Source: Kiloniellales bacterium
GTDB taxonomy: Bacteria; Pseudomonadota; Alphaproteobacteria; Kiloniellales; JAKSBE01
Direction: 5' to 3'
Length of the DNA stretch: 5,189 nucleotides
NCBI GenBank assembly: GCA_030067055.1
Contig: JASJAL010000263.1
Span: forward strand, 1-5,189
Below are positions 1 to 5,189 of this stretch, one piece after another (within the stretch, counting starts at the first letter, position 1; every line of letters begins with the position of its first letter). The notes beneath the pieces are model-generated. The model made no database searches. It worked only from the letters and a program-made list of their open reading frames with translations, and was not told the origin of the DNA. Both the position numbers and the translations under genes were made by a program.

Positions 1-275
1 TCGCCGCTCGGCTCGACGAGACGCACGTTGCCCGAGGCCGTGACCACCTCGCTGCGCAGGTTGTAGCTGACCGCATCGGCCTGAAGGACGCGGTCGTTTT
101 GGGTGATCTCGACATTGCCTTTGGCCGTGATGACGCCCAGGTTTTCGTCGAAGTTGATTTCTTCGGCCTGGATCAGGGCCGGCACATCCGTTGTCGGCAG
201 GTCTTGAGCCAGAACCGGACAAGCGGTGACGCTCAAGAGCGCAGCGAAACCGATCTGCTTCAGGCGTCTCCACAT
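1..275 (-). CDS. lptD: LPS-assembly protein LptD, N-terminal part (cut by window edge)
   Basis: The visible 91 residues are the start of LptD, the outer-membrane beta-barrel that, plugged by the lipoprotein LptE, inserts lipopolysaccharide into the outer leaflet. Residues 1-23 form a Sec signal peptide: basic MWRRLK, a hydrophobic core and a likely cleavage after VLA (A23|Q24). From about residue 33 the sequence enters the periplasmic OstA/LptA-like beta-jellyroll domain, with the repeating pattern IQAEEINFDENLGVITAKGN then VLQADAVSYN and VTASGNVRL. The barrel, which makes up most of a protein usually of 700-800 residues, lies beyond the left edge. The ATG at 275 is the only ATG, GTG or TTG in frame after an upstream stop at 398-396, so the start is firm, although the Shine-Dalgarno is poor. 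It is divergent from pepA. In many alphaproteobacteria lptD is followed by surA, pdxA and rsmA, which would lie off the left edge. LptA is the alternative for this domain, but the spacing and wording of the motifs fit LptD better. Confidence 0.88.
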   Translation of the reverse strand, partial: MWRRLKQIGFAALLSVTACPVLAQDLPTTDVPALIQAEEINFDENLGVITAKGNVEITQNDRVLQADAVSYNLRSEVVTASGNVRLVEPSG

Positions 276-277
276 GG

Positions 278-292
278 GCGGAGCTAATCCGC
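278..292 (-). promoter_or_regulatory. Small hairpin against the lptD start codon
   Basis: On the lptD strand the leader reads GCGGA-TTAGC-TCCGC, a 5-bp perfect stem with a 5-nt loop, ending 2 nt before the ATG. The only Shine-Dalgarno-like bases ahead of lptD, GGA at 290-288, lie in the 5' arm. If the hairpin forms in the mRNA it would hide them and crowd the initiation site. The pairing is seen directly; any effect on translation is inference, and a 5-bp stem can occur by chance in such GC-rich DNA. Confidence 0.3.
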
Positions 293-389
293 ACTCAATG
301 TCGAGAGCATGCGTCCCCCCTGGTGTTTCCTGGGCGGCCGCTGATTGGCCACCGTTCTCGGGCCCGCCTTCGGATCGCCGGAAAGACAG

Positions 390-418
390 ACGATATCACT
401 CAAAAGTGCAAGCACAAA
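390..418 (-). promoter_or_regulatory. Weak candidate promoter for lptD
   Basis: On the minus strand TTTGTG (418-413) and TATCGT (395-390) are 17 bp apart inside the AT-rich dip, and a start just downstream would give an lptD leader of about 110 nt. The -10 matches TATAAT at four of six positions, but the -35 is poor. An alternative -35, TTGCAC, overlaps the same stretch. The location supports it more than the motif does. Confidence 0.2.
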
Positions 419-478
419 CGACTGGCAATCAACGGAAATTCCATGAAGGTCACAGATTTCGGCTGAACCTCGGTGGCA

Positions 479-508
479 TTGACACCGACGGGGCACAGCC
501 GCTATCGC
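479..508 (+). promoter_or_regulatory. Candidate sigma-70 promoter for pepA-holC
   Basis: A perfect TTGACA -35 hexamer lies at 479-484. The -10 region GCTATCGC (501-508) has the GCTA core and final C of the alphaproteobacterial housekeeping pattern described for Caulobacter (TTGACGS, a spacer, then GCTANAWC), although the two bases between are off-consensus. In E. coli terms the -10 would be TATCGC at 503-508 with an 18-bp spacer, matching only three of six. Transcription would begin near 515, leaving a leader of about 60 nt before the pepA ATG. Confidence 0.42.
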
Positions 509-523
509 AATAGACCTAGGCCG

Positions 524-550
524 AGACTCCCGTGCCTCGCGCCGGGGTCT
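524..550 (+). promoter_or_regulatory. Leader hairpin upstream of the pepA ribosome binding site
   Basis: AGACTCC (524-530) can pair with GGGGTCT (544-550) to make a 7-bp stem, including one G-U pair, with a 13-nt loop. It would lie in the pepA leader, ending 13 nt before the Shine-Dalgarno sequence, so it would not cover it. No U-tract follows, so it is not a classical terminator, and it matches no riboswitch class I know. It may be incidental or may stabilise the mRNA 5' end. Confidence 0.22.
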
Positions 551-563
551 GCATCGACATCTC

Positions 564-570
564 AAGAGGA
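564..570 (+). promoter_or_regulatory. Shine-Dalgarno of pepA
   Basis: AAGAGGA ends 5 nt before the ATG at 576. It is a good match to the 16S rRNA tail at normal spacing and fixes the pepA start; no competing in-frame start lies just upstream. Confidence 0.75.
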
Positions 571-575
571 TCCCA

Positions 576-2066
576 ATGAAAGTCTCCTTCGCCGCCGTTA
601 CCTTGCCGAAGTCCGGCGCCTTGGCCGTTCCGATCCAGGAGGGGCGCAAGCTGCTTCCGACCGCAGCCCAGCTGGACAAGCTGACCGGCGGCGCCCTGAC
701 CCGGGCCATGTCTGGAAGCCGGTTCGAAGGCAAGTCGGGTGAACTGCTCGAGATCCTGGCGCCGGCGGGGATCGATAACGGCCGCGTGCTGCTCTACGGC
801 CTGGGTGATCCCAAGAAACTGGTCGACCGGGACCTTCAGGACGCCGGCGGCAGCCTCGCGGCCAAGCTGAACGCGGTCGGCGAGAAGTCAGCCGCGATCG
901 TCGTCGAGGCCCCCGGGCGCAGCAAGGGCGCCTGGGCCGCAAACCTCGGCTACGGGGTGCTTCTGGCTTCTTACCGCTTCGACAAGTACAAGACCAAGGA
1001 GCCGGCCAGCAAGAAGCTCAGCTTGACGAAGGCCTCAATCCTGACGGCCGAAGCGACCGACGCGCGCAAGCTGTTCCGGGATCTCGAGGAGATCGCGGCC
1101 GGCGTCTTCCTGACCCGCGACCTGGTGTCCGAGCCGGCCAACGTGCTCTATCCGGCCGAGCTTGCCACGCGCGCCAAGGCGCTGAGCAAGCTGGGGGTCA
1201 AGGTGCAAGTCCTCGGCGAAGCGCAGATGGAGAAGCTGGGCATGGGCGCCCTGCTCGGCGTCGGCCAGGGCTCGGCGCGGGATTCGCAGCTCCTGGTCCT
1301 GCGCTGGGACGGTGCGCCCAAGGCCAAGGACAAGCGCCCCATCGCCTTCGTCGGCAAGGGCGTATGCTTCGATACCGGGGGCATCTCGATCAAGCCCTCG
1401 GCCGGCATGGAAGACATGAAGTGGGACATGGGCGGGGCCGGCGTCGTCGTCGGACTGATGCGCGCCCTGGCCGGTCGCAAGGCCAAGGTCAACGCGGTCG
1501 GGATCTGCGGCCTGGTCGAGAACATGCCTTCGGGTAAGGCGCAGCGCCCGGGCGACATTGTCACCACCGCTTCCGGTCAGACCGTCGAGGTCCTGAACAC
1601 CGACGCCGAGGGCCGGCTCGTGCTGGCCGACGCCCTCTGGTACGTGCAGGACAAGTTCAAGCCGCGCGCGATCGTCGACCTGGCGACCCTGACCGGCGCG
1701 ATCATCGTCGCCCTCGGCAGCGTCCATGCCGGGATGTTCTCGAACGATGACGCGCTCTCCGATCAGCTGGCGACCGCCGGCAAGGAAGTCGGCGAGCTGG
1801 TCTGGCGCTTGCCGCTGGGCAGGGACTACGACAAGGCGATCGACACCGATGCCGCCGACATGAAGAACATCGGCAACCGCGAGGCCGGTTCGATCACCGC
1901 GGCCCAGTTCCTCCAGCGCTTCGTCGACAAGGACCTGCCCTGGGCGCACCTGGATATTGCCGGGGTCACCTGGTCGAAGAAGGGCAAGCCGACCGCGCCC
2001 AAGGGCGGGACCGGCTTCGGGGTCCGATTGCTCGACCGCCTGGTCGCGGCCCATTACGAGGGTTGA
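576..2066 (+). CDS. pepA: Leucyl aminopeptidase (cytosol aminopeptidase, peptidase family M17)
   Basis: A cytoplasmic two-metal aminopeptidase that removes N-terminal residues, preferably leucine, from peptides; the family works as a hexamer. The 496 residues are close to the 503 of E. coli PepA. The N-terminal macro-like domain covers about 1-160 and the catalytic zinc-peptidase domain about 165-496. All expected active-site residues are visible: K261 and D266 in VGKGVCFDTGG, K273 in SIKPS, D284 in KWDMGG, and D343, E345 and R347 in the family signature NTDAEGRL. Each lies exactly nine positions before its E. coli counterpart (K270, D275, K282, D293, D352, E354, R356), so the enzyme should be active. 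The start is set by AAGAGGA at 564-570. holC follows after 28 bp, as in the E. coli pepA-holC arrangement, so co-transcription is likely. E. coli PepA also acts as a DNA-binding protein in Xer recombination and carAB control; nothing here shows that this one does. Function is near certain. Confidence 0.97.
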   Translation: MKVSFAAVTLPKSGALAVPIQEGRKLLPTAAQLDKLTGGALTRAMSGSRFEGKSGELLEILAPAGIDNGRVLLYGLGDPKKLVDRDLQDAGGSLAAKLNAVGEKSAAIVVEAPGRSKGAWAANLGYGVLLASYRFDKYKTKEPASKKLSLTKASILTAEATDARKLFRDLEEIAAGVFLTRDLVSEPANVLYPAELATRAKALSKLGVKVQVLGEAQMEKLGMGALLGVGQGSARDSQLLVLRWDGAPKAKDKRPIAFVGKGVCFDTGGISIKPSAGMEDMKWDMGGAGVVVGLMRALAGRKAKVNAVGICGLVENMPSGKAQRPGDIVTTASGQTVEVLNTDAEGRLVLADALWYVQDKFKPRAIVDLATLTGAIIVALGSVHAGMFSNDDALSDQLATAGKEVGELVWRLPLGRDYDKAIDTDAADMKNIGNREAGSITAAQFLQRFVDKDLPWAHLDIAGVTWSKKGKPTAPKGGTGFGVRLLDRLVAAHYEG

Positions 2067-2094
2067 CGGAGAAGGAGCAAGACGTCCGGACGCC

Positions 2095-2544
2095 ATGACC
2101 GAGGTCCGTTTCTACCACCTGACCCGGACGCGGCTGGAGAACGCCCTGCCGCAGATGCTGGAGAAGACCCTGTCCCGGGGCCAGCGGGCGGTGGTGCGGG
2201 CCGGCTCGGAGGAGCGGGTCGAGGCCCTGAACAGCTGGCTCTGGACCTACGGCGACCGGACCTTCCTGCCGCATGGCTCGGCCAAGGACGGCTACCCGGC
2301 CGAGCAGCCGGTCTGGCTCACCGTGGCCGAGGAAAACCCCAACGGCGCGCAGGTCCTGTTCCTGACCGACGGCACAGCCTCGACCCAGCTCGAGGCCTTC
2401 GAGCTCTGCGCCGACCTCTTCGACGGCAATGACGAAGCCGCGGTGACCGCGGCCCGCGCCCGCTGGACCGCCTGCAAGGAGGCCGGCCACGCCGTCACCT
2501 ACTGGCGCCAGACCGAACGCGGCGGCTGGGAGCAGGCGGGTTAG
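2095..2544 (+). CDS. holC: DNA polymerase III chi subunit HolC
   Basis: The accessory chi subunit of the clamp-loader complex, which links the replisome to SSB-coated single-stranded DNA by binding the SSB C-terminal tail. The 149 residues match the E. coli length of about 147. Family landmarks run in order: VRFYHLTR (4-11), VVRAGSEERVEALNSWLWTY (33-52), FLPHG (57-61), QPVWLT (71-76), NPNGAQVLFLTDG (81-93), FDGNDEAAV (109-117) and YWRQTERGGW (136-145). The ATG at 2095 starts directly at the expected N-terminus; an earlier in-frame ATG at 1957 lies inside pepA and would add unrelated residues. Its best Shine-Dalgarno match, AAGGAG at 2072-2077, is 17 nt away, with only GGA (2088-2090) close by, so translation may depend partly on ribosomes finishing pepA. 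In E. coli chi binds psi (HolD), which is rarely recognised outside gammaproteobacteria, so the bridge to the clamp loader here is unclear. The stop codon overlaps that of the convergent permease gene. Confidence 0.93.
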   Translation: MTEVRFYHLTRTRLENALPQMLEKTLSRGQRAVVRAGSEERVEALNSWLWTYGDRTFLPHGSAKDGYPAEQPVWLTVAEENPNGAQVLFLTDGTASTQLEAFELCADLFDGNDEAAVTAARARWTACKEAGHAVTYWRQTERGGWEQAG

Positions 2545-3479
2545 CGCTTCCCCTTCCCAGGGCGTGGCGGGCGCAGCACCGCCTCGCGGTAGATGATGTA
2601 GATCCCGCTGGCGATCACGATGGCGACGCCGAGCCAGATGTTGGAGGCCGGAAGCTCGCCCCAAAGCAAATATCCGAAGAGCACCGCCCAGACCATCGCC
2701 GTGTAGTCGAAAGGCGCCAGGATCGAGGCCTCGGTCCGGCGGTAGGCGGCGGTCAGGACCAGCTGTCCCGTCCCGCCCAGGACCCCGACCGCGGCCAGCA
2801 GCAGCAAGTCGGTCAGGCCCGGCGTCACCCAGTAGAAGGGCACGACCGCTCCGGTTACCAGGGTCGAGATGATCGTGTAGTGGAGCACGATGGTGGTGTT
2901 GCTCTCGGTCCGGGTCAGCCTGCGGATCTGGATCACCATCAGGGCCAGAAAAAGCGCCGCTGCCAGGGGCAGCAGGGCGGTCGGCTGGAAGACCCCGGCG
3001 CCGGGCCGGATCATGACCAGGACCCCGACGAAGCCGACCGCGACCGCGGTCCAGCGCCGCGCCCGCACGACCTCGCCGAGCAGGGGCAGCGAGAGCGCGG
3101 TGACGAAGAGCGGGGCGGCAAAGGTGATGGCCGTGGCGTCGGCAAGCGGCAGCAGCGCCAGCGACCAGAAGAAGCAGCCCAGCGCGCAAAGTCCGAAGAG
3201 GCTGCGCAGCGCATGGCCGCCGAGCCTCTGGCTGCGCAGCGCCCCGGCCCAGCCGCTGCGCAGGATCAGGGGCGCGAGCGGCAGGAAGGCGAAGACGCTG
3301 CGGAAGAACATCAGCTGGATGGTCGAGTAGTCCGGGCTCAGCCACTTCACCACCGCGTCCATGGCCGAGAGCAGGGCCATGGCCAGGGCGATCAGCCCGA
3401 TGCCCTGTAGGGTCTCGAGCCGCGCCGCAGCCGGACCGGCGGTGGTCGACGCCTCTGGGTCCTGCCGCGTGGTGGTCAT
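2541..3479 (-). CDS. DMT-superfamily permease with two EamA domains, substrate unknown
   Basis: An inner-membrane carrier of the drug/metabolite transporter superfamily, 312 residues long, the usual size for the ten-helix type. Hydrophobic segments lie at about 24-47, 53-75, 92-109, 113-133, 143-158, 167-187, 197-215, 222-245, 252-273 and 279-298. The first five form EamA repeat 1 and the last five repeat 2; the matching GEVV (135-138) and GELP (274-277) show the internal duplication. The segment from TEASILAPFDYTAMVWA (249-265) into helix 9 is typical of the family. The loop after helix 2 (74-92) is rich in arginine and the C-terminus is basic (PPRPGKGKR), both suiting the cytoplasmic side. 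The substrate cannot be read from sequence; relatives move amino acids, metabolites or cofactors. The ATG at 3479 has GTGAGG (3496-3491) 11 nt upstream. It lies 111 bp after the ABC-F gene on the same strand, so it may have its own promoter or receive read-through. It ends in a 4-nt tail-to-tail overlap with holC. Confidence 0.9.
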   Translation of the reverse strand: MTTTRQDPEASTTAGPAAARLETLQGIGLIALAMALLSAMDAVVKWLSPDYSTIQLMFFRSVFAFLPLAPLILRSGWAGALRSQRLGGHALRSLFGLCALGCFFWSLALLPLADATAITFAAPLFVTALSLPLLGEVVRARRWTAVAVGFVGVLVMIRPGAGVFQPTALLPLAAALFLALMVIQIRRLTRTESNTTIVLHYTIISTLVTGAVVPFYWVTPGLTDLLLLAAVGVLGGTGQLVLTAAYRRTEASILAPFDYTAMVWAVLFGYLLWGELPASNIWLGVAIVIASGIYIIYREAVLRPPRPGKGKR

Positions 3480-3550
3480 TTACCGGATCGCCTCACCGCA
3501 TCGTTCCGGGCCACGCTAGCGGCTAACGAAGCTTGGCGGCAGTGCCGAAT

Positions 3551-3578
3551 CCGCAGGCCAGCTGCGGTCGCGCCGCAG
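3551..3578 (-). terminator. Competing hairpins after the ABC-F gene, possible weak terminator
   Basis: On the transcribed minus strand the order is CTGCGG (3578-3573), CCGCAG (3567-3562), CTGCGG (3556-3551). The middle element can pair with either neighbour, giving two mutually exclusive 6-bp GC-rich stems, each with a 5-nt loop, 13-40 nt past the ABC-F stop codon. Neither stem is followed by a run of U, so this is not a standard intrinsic terminator. It could slow or partly end transcription, or stabilise the 3' end of the message. Confidence 0.22.
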
Positions 3579-3590
3579 GGCTCGCCAGTG

Positions 3591-5189
3591 TCAGGCGCTG
3601 CCGTCCGCTCCCTCGAGCGCCGCCTGGGCTTCCAGCCAAGCTTCTTCCTCGCGGGCGACCGCTGCGGCGATCTGGCCGTGCCGGGTCTGGAGGTCGACGA
3701 CCTCGGCCTTGGCGCCGTCGTAGAGCCCGGGCTCGGCAAGGCGCTTCTCCAGGGCCTGCTTTTCCTGCTGCAGGCGGGCCAGCCGCTCCTCGGCCTGACG
3801 CACGACCTTGCGCAGGTGGGACAGGGAGGCGCGGTTCTGGGCCGCGCGCTGGCGCTTCTCTTTCTTGGAGGCGCGGGCCTCGGACCCCTGGGCCTGCCTG
3901 GCCTCTGCCCGCTCGCGGCGGCGCTGGGCGGCAATCAGCGCGCGGTAGCTGTCCAGGTCGTCGTCGAAGACCTCGATGCGGCCATCGCGGACCAGCCACA
4001 GCCGATCGGCGACCAGCTCGATCAGGTGCGGGTCGTGGGTCACCAGGACGATCGCGCCGGGAAAGTCATTCAGGGCCTGGACCAGCGCCTCGCGGGCGTC
4101 GATGTCCAGATGGTTGGTCGGCTCGTCGAGCAGCAGGAGCTGCGGCGCGGCGCAGGTCATCAGGGCGAAGAGCAGACGGGCCTTTTCGCCGCCGGAGAGC
4201 TCGCCGGCCGCGGTCTCGGCCTTGTCGCCCGAGAGGCCGAAGGCGCCCAGGTGCCCGCGCAGGCGGGTCTCGTTGTCCTTGGGCCGCAGCTCGGCCAGGT
4301 GGGCCAGGGCGCTGCGGTCGTAGGACAGGGCCTCGGCCTGGTCCTGGGCGAAATAGCCGTGGCGCAGCTTGCTCGAGCGGACCACCTCGCCGGTCTCCGC
4401 GGCGAGCTCGCGGGCGAGGAGGCGCATGAAGGTCGACTTGCCGTTGCCGTTGGCGCCGAGCAGGGCGATCCGGTCGTCGCTGTCGATCCGCAGCCTCAAG
4501 CCCTTGAGGACCGGCTGGCCCGGGGTGTAGCCGACCGCGACATCGTGCAGGGCAACCAGGGGCGGGGGCAGGGCCTCCGGCTCGGGGAAGGCGAAGCTGG
4601 GCACCTGCTCCTCGACGACCGCGGCGATCGGCTGCATGCGCGCCAGCGCCTTGAGCCGTGACTGCGCCTGCCGGGCCTTGGAGGCCTTGTAGCGGAAGCG
4701 GTCGACGAAGGCCTGGATGTGCCGCCGCTGCGCCTCCTGGCGGGCGTTGAGGGCTGCGACCCGGGCCAGTCGGGCGCGGCGGGTCTCCTCGAAGCGGTCG
4801 TAGTTGCCGTTGTAGAGGGTCAGCCCGAGGCCCTCCAGATGGACGATCTTCTCGGCCACCGCGTTCAGTAAGTCGCGGTCGTGAGAGACCAGGATCAAGG
4901 TCCCGGGATAGGTCTTGAGGTAGCCCTCGAGCCAGAGCGCGGCTTCCAGGTCCAGGTGGTTGGTCGGCTCGTCCAGCAGCAGCAGGTCGGGCGCCGAGAA
5001 CAGCAGGGCCGCCAGGGCCACCCGCATGCGCCAGCCGCCGGACAGCGAGTCCACCCGGCGCTGCTGCGCCGCCTCGTCGAAGCCCAGGCCGGCCAGGATC
5101 TTGGCCGCCCGGGCCGGCGCGCTCTCGGCCCGGATCGTCGCCAGGCGCTCGTGGATCTCGGCCAGGCGCTCCGGCGGCGCCTGCTCGGC
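3591..5189 (-). CDS. ABC-F family ATPase, YheS-like (N-terminus beyond window edge)
   Basis: A soluble twin-ATPase of the ABC-F (translation factor) class, which acts on ribosomes rather than in membrane transport; no membrane segment is present. The frame is open from 5189, giving 532 visible residues. About 100 N-terminal residues, including the first Walker A, are missing by comparison with the roughly 640 of E. coli YheS. Counting from the first visible residue, domain 1 shows signature LSGGW (49-53), Walker B LLLLDEP (69-75, catalytic E74) and switch H103. The helical linker (about 130-188), with RFRYKASKARQAQSRLKALA, is the P-site tRNA-interaction region typical of ABC-F proteins. Domain 2 has Walker A GANGNGKST (245-253), signature LSGGEKARL (331-339), Walker B LLLLDEP (351-357, catalytic E356) and switch H385. 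A charged, probably coiled-coil C-terminal tail spans about 420-532. The linker and domain-1 signature LSGGWRMR resemble YheS more than Uup or EttA. The GTG at 5054 is internal. The exact cellular role is not settled for this subgroup, and nothing suggests antibiotic resistance. Confidence 0.93.
   Translation of the reverse strand, partial: AEQAPPERLAEIHERLATIRAESAPARAAKILAGLGFDEAAQQRRVDSLSGGWRMRVALAALLFSAPDLLLLDEPTNHLDLEAALWLEGYLKTYPGTLILVSHDRDLLNAVAEKIVHLEGLGLTLYNGNYDRFEETRRARLARVAALNARQEAQRRHIQAFVDRFRYKASKARQAQSRLKALARMQPIAAVVEEQVPSFAFPEPEALPPPLVALHDVAVGYTPGQPVLKGLRLRIDSDDRIALLGANGNGKSTFMRLLARELAAETGEVVRSSKLRHGYFAQDQAEALSYDRSALAHLAELRPKDNETRLRGHLGAFGLSGDKAETAAGELSGGEKARLLFALMTCAAPQLLLLDEPTNHLDIDAREALVQALNDFPGAIVLVTHDPHLIELVADRLWLVRDGRIEVFDDDLDSYRALIAAQRRRERAEARQAQGSEARASKKEKRQRAAQNRASLSHLRKVVRQAEERLARLQQEKQALEKRLAEPGLYDGAKAEVVDLQTRHGQIAAAVAREEEAWLEAQAALEGADGSA

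Larger units (their letters stand above)
276..575. other. Divergent lptD-pepA intergenic region
   Basis: This 300-bp gap separates two divergent start codons and holds no convincing gene; the open frames crossing it lack family-like sequence and run on into the antisense of pepA or lptD. Base composition drops to near-even A+T around 380-460, as expected for promoter DNA in a GC-rich genome. It carries a candidate pepA promoter (479-508), a weak lptD promoter candidate (390-418) and two small hairpins near the gene starts. An 8-bp palindrome GCGGCCGC at 334-341 is probably chance at this GC content. Confidence 0.8.

Noticed and set aside
284..733. A 149-codon minus-strand open frame spanning the lptD-pepA gap, considered as an lptG remnant or small gene
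   Set aside because: It has no run of membrane helices, no LptF/LptG-like sequence and no ribosome binding site, and its start lies inside pepA.
1035..2096. A 353-codon minus-strand open frame opposite pepA
   Set aside because: It lies wholly antisense to pepA, which has every catalytic residue. The composition is biased and no domain is recognisable.
2438..2452. A 7+1+7 palindrome (CCGCGGT-G-ACCGCGG) considered as an operator site
   Set aside because: It lies in the middle of holC and encodes part of the conserved stretch Ala-Ala-Val-Thr-Ala-Ala; GC-rich Ala, Val and Thr codons explain it.
2541..2580. Search for a terminator between holC and the permease gene
   Set aside because: Only a 3-bp pairing (CCC/GGG) and scattered GCGC words are present, with no stable stem or T-run on either strand.
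1966..3345. A 459-codon open frame on the minus strand crossing pepA, holC and the permease gene
   Set aside because: It is antisense to two well-recognised genes and a frame-shifted shadow of the permease. Its product is an Arg/Ala/Gly/Pro-rich low-complexity sequence typical of GC-rich off-frames.
3588..4661. Long plus-strand open frames opposite the ABC-F gene
   Set aside because: They are Gly/Ala/Leu/Gln-rich or Arg-rich mirror translations of the ABC-F coding strand with no family motif.
1..5189. Insertion sequence, CRISPR array, toxin-antitoxin or defence system
   Set aside because: No direct-repeat arrays, terminal inverted repeats, transposase, integrase, nuclease or tRNA was seen. 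Every stretch over 300 bases is explained by a core gene except the 300-bp divergent gap.

Overview
The window is GC-rich, tightly packed chromosomal DNA with strong G/C preference at third codon positions. The protein types (an LptD of alphaproteobacterial type, a pepA-holC pair, and an ABC-F ATPase with an alphaproteobacterial-style interdomain linker) point to an alphaproteobacterium, perhaps of the Rhodospirillales or a related group. That placement is inference from remembered family features; no search was run. All recognisable genes are core or housekeeping genes. I see no mobile element, CRISPR array, tRNA, rRNA, phage gene or defence system, and nothing supports a new biological system here.

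Layout from left to right. (1) Positions 1-275, minus strand: the N-terminal end of lptD, the outer-membrane LPS-insertion protein, running off the left edge. (2) Positions 276-575: a 300-bp divergent intergenic region with a local AT-rich dip around 380-460. It holds a reasonable sigma-70-type promoter for pepA, a weak candidate for lptD and two small hairpins. (3) Positions 576-2066 and 2095-2544, plus strand: pepA (M17 leucyl aminopeptidase) and holC (DNA polymerase III chi subunit), 28 bp apart and probably one operon. (4) Positions 2541-3479, minus strand: a ten-helix DMT/EamA permease of unknown substrate, whose stop codon overlaps that of holC tail to tail. (5) Positions 3480-3590: a 111-bp gap with competing short hairpins. 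(6) Positions 3591-5189, minus strand: most of an ABC-F (YheS-like) ribosome-associated ATPase, whose N-terminus lies beyond the right edge.

The genes do not form one pathway. lptD acts in envelope biogenesis, pepA in peptide turnover, holC in replication, the ABC-F protein at the ribosome and the DMT protein in small-molecule transport. The pepA-holC pairing is an old synteny also found in E. coli. The points worth a second look are modest: lptD directly opposite pepA without lptF/lptG between them, a hairpin against the lptD start codon, the convergent 4-nt stop overlap, the poorly placed Shine-Dalgarno of holC, and a three-way hairpin choice after the ABC-F gene.
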